A stretch of DNA of 6,866 nucleotides from Verrucomicrobiales bacterium (GTDB lineage Bacteria; Verrucomicrobiota; Verrucomicrobiia; Verrucomicrobiales; DEV007), in contig PAPL01000052.1 of NCBI GenBank assembly GCA_002708885.1, forward strand, positions 43,228 through 50,093, in the 5' to 3' direction. Positions 1 to 5,800 of this stretch are shown here, in pieces. Numbering within the stretch: the first letter of the stretch is position 1; each line of letters starts with the position of its first letter. The translations under genes were made by a program, and so were the position numbers. The notes beneath the pieces are model-generated. The model was not told the DNA's origin. It did no database searches and worked only from the letters and a program-made list of their open reading frames with translations.

Positions 1-2760
1 GATTTTGAAGGTCCTGATTTTCTTTACAGAAACAATGGGAATGGAACCTTCACTGACATTACAACTATGCAGATGCCTCACGTTCCATGGTTCAGCATGG
101 GAGCAGACGCCGCAGACATCAACAATGATGGGCATTTGGATCTTCTTGTAGTCGATATGGCTGGCACAACTCACTACAAGTCAAAGACTTCCATGGGAGC
201 AATGGGTGCCAATAATGAATTCATGCTCACCGCTGATCCGCCACAATACATGAGAAATTGCATGTTTCTCAATGCCGGTAAAGCGAACCGATTCTTGGAC
301 ACCGCCTACATGTCCAATCTTGCAAGCTCTGACTGGTCCTGGTCAGTAAAACTCAGTGACTTCAATGAGGACGGTTGGACAGACGCATTCATTACAAATG
401 GCATTGCCAGAAATTTTAACAATTCAGACAATCCGATCGACAAAGAAACACTAATAAATAAATCCGAATGGTCACTCTATGAAGATTTACCATCAAGGCC
501 AGAGAATAACCTCTGCTTCAAAAATAACGGCGACCTGACCTTTAATGATGCGAGTAAGGAATGGGGACTAGATGAACTGTCCATGGCTTACGGAGCCATC
601 AGAGCCGACCTAGATTCAGACGGTGACCTTGACCTCGTTGTGACAAACCTAGAGAAGCCCGTTTCCGTTTTTAAAAATCAAGCGTCAGGTAACCGATTGA
701 CTGTGCGACTCACATCAGCTACTGCCAACACAAAAGCCATAGGAGCACGCATAGAAATCGAAACATCATTAGGAAAAATTGTTCGTGAAAATCATCCGGT
801 ACGAGGATTCTCATCTTGCGATGATTCACTGATTCATTTTGGTTTAGGCAAAGATCTCAACGTCAGTGAAATGAAAATTATCTGGCCCGATGGAAGCTCT
901 GAAATAAAGGTTAATCTGCTTGCAAATCATCATTATGAATTCAAACAATCAGAGAAAGCTAAATCTAAAAACACACCAAAAAACCCTACAAAAACTACAC
1001 TTCTCACTAATTCCTCACACTTCAGAGACATTGGCCAGCACTGGGAGCAGCCTTTCCCTGACTTCAAACACCAACCACTCCTTCCGAATAAACTCTCGCA
1101 GTATGGTCCAGGACTGGCTCGTGGTGACATCGACAATGATGGTGACGACGACTTCTATCTCGGAGGGTCCACAGGATCGGTCGGACGAATACTGTTAAAT
1201 CTCGGTAACGGAAGATTCCAGGAAAGAGCATTCCGTGAAGGAATACTTGAAGCCGGCAGCGAGGATCTCGGGGCCATTTTCTTTGAGGCTAATGGTGATG
1301 GTAAATTGGACCTATTCATTGTTAGCGGAAGCGTCGAAGCCCCACCCAATCATGAAAGATACAAAGACAGATTATTTTTAGGACAAGGAAACGGTCAATT
1401 CATCAAGGCAGACAAAAAGTCATTGCCAGAAAATTTTGACAGCGGAAGCTGCGTGAGCGCAGCTGACTTTGATAAAGACGGTGACTTGGATCTTTTCATC
1501 GGAGGGCGGGTCGTTCCTGGGGCCTATCCAATAACACCAAATTCCCGCCTCCTCAGTAATGACGGATCAGGTAACTTTAAAGATGTGACTGAAACGTCAG
1601 CCCTCTCATTGAAGCAAACAGGTCTGGTCACATCAGCGGTCTGGACTGACATCAATAATGATTCATGGCCCGATCTGATAGTGGCTCATGAATGGGGGCC
1701 AGTGAAACTTTTTCATAATTCCAAAGGCGTTTTAAAGCCTAAAGAACTGGAAACTGACAAATTAACCGGGTGGTGGAATGGCCTCGCCGCTGGTGACATT
1801 GATAATGATGGAGACTTGGACATTGTTGCCAGCAATTTTGGCTATAATACTAAATATAAGGCTACAATTGCCACTCCTGAGCTTCTCTTTTATGGCGACT
1901 TTGACAGTGACGGTGACAAGGAACTCCTCGAGGCAGGCTTTGAAAACGGTGAATGCTTACCGCACAGGGGCTTCAGCTGCTCAAGCGGAGCAATGCCCTT
2001 CCTCAAAAACAAACTCAAAACATTTCACAATTTCGCAACGGCTTCCCTTCAGGACCTTTACACAGAAACCAAAATAAAAGAGTCTTTACAATTAGAAGCG
2101 ACCACACTATCGACCGGCATTTTTATCAACGAGTCCTCGAAAGGAAATCCCAAATTTAAATTCAAGGCCTTGCCCCTCTTGGCGCAAGCGTCACCATCAT
2201 TTGGTATTACAATTGCTGACATAAATAATGATTCCAATCTTGATATATTTTTAGCACAAAATTTTTACAATCCTCAGATTGAGACACGGCCAATGGATAA
2301 TGCATTGAGCATATTACTGACTGGGGACGGAAGAGGAAACTTTGAAGCGATGAGTGCAGAATCGAGCGGCATTGTTTTGCCAGGAGACAGTAAAGGTTCA
2401 TCATGGGGCGACCTCGATAACGATGGCCACCCCGAACTTTTGATCACTACAAACGATGGTCCGATCAGCTCCTTCAAGTTAAATAATAAATCTGCAATTA
2501 ATCCTTACGTTCGAATCAAACTAAAAGGATCCAAAAACAATCCTTCAGCAGTTGGAGCAGTCGTAAGAATACAAATTGACCAAGACTCTCAAATGACCCG
2601 CACTGTGACCGCTGGTTCAGGTTACCTGTCGCAGGACCCCTATTCGATGCTCTTTCCGGCTAATATTAAGGGAAAAAAAGCCACTGTCACATGGCCGGAC
2701 GGAACTATTACATCTTCTTCAATTCCAAGGACTAGCAACAGTTTCGTCATCTTACGTTAA
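1..2760 (+). CDS. FG-GAP/VCBS repeat protein with two ASPIC/UnbV domains (CRTAC1-like), 5' end outside window
   Basis: The reading frame is open from base 1 to a TAA at 2758-2760, giving 919 residues in the window. The ATG at 67 is internal: the codons before it read DFEGPDFLYRNNGNGTFTDI, a normal FG-GAP/VCBS strand, so the true start lies upstream. Ca2+-binding loops of the DxDxDG type lie at window residues 39-47, 120-128, 203-211, 376-384, 489-497, 599-607, 633-641 and 804-812. Degenerate loops lie at 429-437 (E first), 550-558 and 740-748 (S for G). A UnbV domain spans about 230-315 (IGARIEI, HFGLGK, WPDGSS). A Lys/Thr-rich linker (about 316-340) leads to a second propeller block, and a second UnbV-like domain spans about 834-919 (VGAVVRI, GSGYLSQD, WPDGT). 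By family knowledge this is an exported, probably surface-associated binding protein; ligand and partners are unknown. The signal peptide or lipobox is not visible. The family call is firm; the function is not. Confidence 0.92.
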   Translation, partial: DFEGPDFLYRNNGNGTFTDITTMQMPHVPWFSMGADAADINNDGHLDLLVVDMAGTTHYKSKTSMGAMGANNEFMLTADPPQYMRNCMFLNAGKANRFLDTAYMSNLASSDWSWSVKLSDFNEDGWTDAFITNGIARNFNNSDNPIDKETLINKSEWSLYEDLPSRPENNLCFKNNGDLTFNDASKEWGLDELSMAYGAIRADLDSDGDLDLVVTNLEKPVSVFKNQASGNRLTVRLTSATANTKAIGARIEIETSLGKIVRENHPVRGFSSCDDSLIHFGLGKDLNVSEMKIIWPDGSSEIKVNLLANHHYEFKQSEKAKSKNTPKNPTKTTLLTNSSHFRDIGQHWEQPFPDFKHQPLLPNKLSQYGPGLARGDIDNDGDDDFYLGGSTGSVGRILLNLGNGRFQERAFREGILEAGSEDLGAIFFEANGDGKLDLFIVSGSVEAPPNHERYKDRLFLGQGNGQFIKADKKSLPENFDSGSCVSAADFDKDGDLDLFIGGRVVPGAYPITPNSRLLSNDGSGNFKDVTETSALSLKQTGLVTSAVWTDINNDSWPDLIVAHEWGPVKLFHNSKGVLKPKELETDKLTGWWNGLAAGDIDNDGDLDIVASNFGYNTKYKATIATPELLFYGDFDSDGDKELLEAGFENGECLPHRGFSCSSGAMPFLKNKLKTFHNFATASLQDLYTETKIKESLQLEATTLSTGIFINESSKGNPKFKFKALPLLAQASPSFGITIADINNDSNLDIFLAQNFYNPQIETRPMDNALSILLTGDGRGNFEAMSAESSGIVLPGDSKGSSWGDLDNDGHPELLITTNDGPISSFKLNNKSAINPYVRIKLKGSKNNPSAVGAVVRIQIDQDSQMTRTVTAGSGYLSQDPYSMLFPANIKGKKATVTWPDGTITSSSIPRTSNSFVILR

Positions 2761-2764
2761 CGCT

Positions 2765-2783
2765 TGTTAATGTTGCATTAATA
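2765..2783 (+). repeat. Inverted repeat after the first gene, possible weak terminator
   Basis: TTAATG-TTG-CATTAA (2767-2781) is a perfect 6-bp inverted repeat with a 3-base loop. In RNA it can extend to 8 pairs (2765-2772 with 2776-2783) with one G-U. It begins a few bases after the TAA of the FG-GAP gene and is followed by CTATTTT. The position suits a transcription terminator. The stem is A/T-rich and the T tract is broken, so it would be weak; it could also be an operator-like site or chance. Confidence 0.35.
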
Positions 2784-2810
2784 CTATTTTCTGGACTGAA
2801 CTTCAATTTT

Positions 2811-2825
2811 TTGCCAATTTGGCAA
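2811..2825 (+). promoter_or_regulatory. Perfect 15-bp palindrome abutting the start codon
   Basis: TTGCCAA-T-TTGGCAA is a perfect inverted repeat with 7-bp arms that ends one base before the ATG at 2827, where a Shine-Dalgarno sequence would normally sit. As RNA, bases 2809-2816 can pair with 2820-2827 around a 3-base loop. That gives 8 pairs including one G-U, and would tie up the A of the start codon. It could be a translation-controlling hairpin or a dimeric repressor site. No T tract follows it, so it is not a terminator for plus-strand transcription. The symmetry is directly seen; the function is inferred. Confidence 0.45.
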
Positions 2826-2826
2826 G

Positions 2827-5800
2827 ATGAAGATCTCCATATTCTGCCGCATAGTCGCGGCTATAACCGCTGTATTAATAACATTCCCGGCACAACTGAC
2901 TGCGGATGTTCTCGTTGATATCGACGTCACTTCTGGTGAAGTCGGTGAACTCCCATCCATAACTAATGATGGTACACTCGGAGGCACGTTCGAAGCCGAA
3001 GTGGATACTCCAAGCATTACTGAAGTGGACGGAGTCAAAGCAATAACACTCGATGGCACTAATGATTGGTACGTTGGACCAGCTTCAACTCCTCTCGCTG
3101 GAAATGCCGACAGGTCACTTGAGGCCTGGGTAAACAATCCAGCCATTGCTACCGAGGAAACGATCGTCGCATGGGGCCGAAGAGGCGGAGGTGATGGAAC
3201 GAACTGGTCAATGCTCTACGGAAACCATAACACTTGGGGAGCCTTAGGTGGTTGGGGAGGATCAGCAGACATGCCGTTCTTTCCTGGCGGAGGCGGACCC
3301 GAAGCAGGCAAGTGGCATCACTTGGCGCTCATTTATGACAGTGGCAGTAACACACGTTCAATTTATGTAGATGGAGAACTTACAAATTCAGAAAATGACG
3401 GCCCAGCTTTAAATACACATGCAGTTGATAATACTGGAGCCCCGTTACCGATTGTCCTTGGAAACCAGAACGAGCCTAACGGAACCCGCACAGACAACCT
3501 CAGCGGTTCACTCAGCATCGCAAAGCTCAAAATTCATGACACTGTATTATCTGCAGAGGATGTTCTTGGCAGTTATGACTCTGACCGAGCAGCATTTGGA
3601 TTAGGAGGTCCAAAAATCGGCTCTTTTGCAGCTTCAGCCACCAGCATCAGTGCCGGTGATAGCGTTACCCTGTCTTGGGAGATCACAGGGGCAACGACTA
3701 TAACTATTGATAATGGTGTCGGTGATGTGAGTGATTCTACTGAAACTTCAGTTTCACCTGCAGAAACCACCACCTATACCCTAACTGCTACGGACGCTGA
3801 TGACATATCACAAACAGCGGCAGTCACAGTAACAATTCAGAAAGCTGCCGAACTCGTCCACCAATGGAGATTTGATGAAGAAGGTGGAGCCGGAACCACA
3901 TTAGTTGATTCAGTCGGTAGCGCTGACGGAACGATCGTTGACGTCGGAGGCAATGACGGTGTCGTTGCTGACGGTAAAGTGACCCTTGCCGGTGGAGGAA
4001 AAGGAGATTCCGATTATGTCCGCTTACCTGCCGGTCTCATCAGTGGCCTTGCCAGCGCGACTTTAGAAACATGGTCCACTCAGCACTCGGCTAAGAACTG
4101 GTCGAGAGTCTTCAGCGTTGGATCCTCTTCAAGCAACGTGATGCACATGTCATTTAGCCGTGGCAGAAACATTAACCAAAACGAACTGCGCTGGAGAGCA
4201 CAGGCAAACATGACATTGCAGGACTTTGGTGGAACCCCAACTAACCCAATTAATGAGAGAATTCACTGGGTCGTGACGATTGATGATGTTGGTGGAGACA
4301 ATGGTCAAACTAAAGTCACTATTTACAAGGACGGGACCGAAGTTAAGTCCGGTAACACAACTAATGACCTTTCAGGCCTCAACGATAAGGATTTCTTCCT
4401 CGGTCGCTCACAGTGGGGTGATAATACAGCGAACGCGTCCTGGGACGAATTCAGAATCTACGATGGTGTTCTTACCCCATCACAAATCACAGCAAGCGGT
4501 GAGGCCGGACCAAGCATTCCTGAGGATCTTCCTAACGGGGCGCCAGTCATCGCTGAGCAGGATTTTTCTGTCATCGAGACCGGCGCGGAAGGGCTGGGCC
4601 TTGGGGCCTTAGTCGGCACGGACCCGGACGGGGATGCCCTCACATTCAGTATTAAGACAACGGTCGATAAGGATGAGGACGGGAACAGCGCTTTCCGGAT
4701 AGAAGGTTCTAATCTTGTTGTCAATGATCCTGGAGATCTGGACTATGAGAAGGACACGACCATTGAACTGACCATTGTCGCGAGTGACGGAAAACTCACT
4801 GACGAGGCGACAGTGACAGTGAATCTGACCGATGATAGGGAAGAGGACTTTGATGGTGATGGATTGACTGAGGCTCAGGAGGAGGACATTCATGGGACCA
4901 GTGATACCAATCTTAACAGTGACAGTGACGAGTACTCTGATGCGGAGGAAGTCGCCGCCGGCAGTGACCCAGCTGATCCGGCCAGTTTTCCGAACGAGGC
5001 GCCCGTCATTAATGATCAGTCTTTCACCCTTTCCGAAACTGCCTCCAATTCTATCGAAATAGGAACTTTACTTGCAGCGGATTCTAATAAGGATTCACTT
5101 ATTTATACGATTAGCTCCAACGTTAACGCGGATTCCGATGATAATAAGGCGTTCTCCATCAGTGGTTCCAAAATTACCCTTAATGACAATGGAGACCTTG
5201 ATTACGAAAGTGCGGTCAGTCTTCAGGTCACGGTTCAGGTCAGTGATGGTTCATTAACGGACACTGCAACGATCACTGTTAACCTGACCGATGACAGGGA
5301 AGAGGACTTTGATGGTGATGGATTGACTGAGGCTCAGGAGGAGGACATTTACGGGACCAGTGATACCAATCTTAACAGTGACGGTGACGGATACTCTGAC
5401 GCTGAGGAAGTCGCCGCGGGCTATGACCCGGCCGATCCGGACAGTTTTCCGAACGAGGCGCCCGTCATTAATGATCAGTCATTCACTCTTGCGGAAAGGT
5501 CCACTGAAGTTGCTGAAATTATCGCCACTGATGCGAATAAAGAGGATTCACTGACTTTTACCGTCATTGGCGAGGGGACAGAATTTCTATTTGATGGTAA
5601 TACGCTCAAAGTTAAGGATGCGACTGTTCTTGATTTTGAGACTGCGGAACAGGTCACTGTGACAGTTCAGGTCACTGACGGTATTTTGAATGCGGATGCA
5701 ACGATCACTGTTAATTTGACCGATGATAGGGAAGAGGATTTTGATGGTGATGGATTGACCGAGGCTCAGGAGGAGGACATTTACGGGACCAGTGATACCA

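Larger units (their letters stand above)
2761..2826 (+). other. Intergenic gap with two inverted repeats
   Basis: This 66-bp AT-rich spacer is the only non-coding DNA in the window. It holds an inverted repeat just after the upstream stop codon and a 15-bp palindrome touching the next start codon. A TACTAT at 2782-2787 resembles a -10 box, but I find no -35 hexamer at a proper distance, so I do not call a promoter. No AGGAGG-like ribosome binding site precedes the ATG at 2827. The short gap and shared strand allow co-transcription of the two genes, but the sequence does not prove it. Confidence 0.7.

Noticed and set aside
67..69. ATG at 67 as the start of the FG-GAP gene
   Set aside because: The same frame is open to base 1 and the upstream codons encode a normal FG-GAP strand, so this is an internal Met.
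1778..2159. Plus-strand open frames in other phases inside the FG-GAP gene
   Set aside because: They overlap a well-supported coding frame, show no domain, and contain out-of-frame readings of the DxDxDG codons.
2764..2790. Promoter made of TTGTTA and TACTAT or TATTTT
   Set aside because: The spacings are about 12 and 15 bases, too short for a normal sigma-70 promoter, and AT-rich spacers give such matches by chance.
2811..2825. Rho-independent terminator at the palindrome
   Set aside because: The T run (2807-2812) precedes the hairpin instead of following it, and the start codon comes immediately after.
2784..3146. 120-codon minus-strand open frame across the start of the second gene
   Set aside because: It lies antisense to the signal peptide and LamG region. 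Its low-complexity Ser/Thr/Pro/Val make-up is typical of antisense reading, and no family is recognisable.
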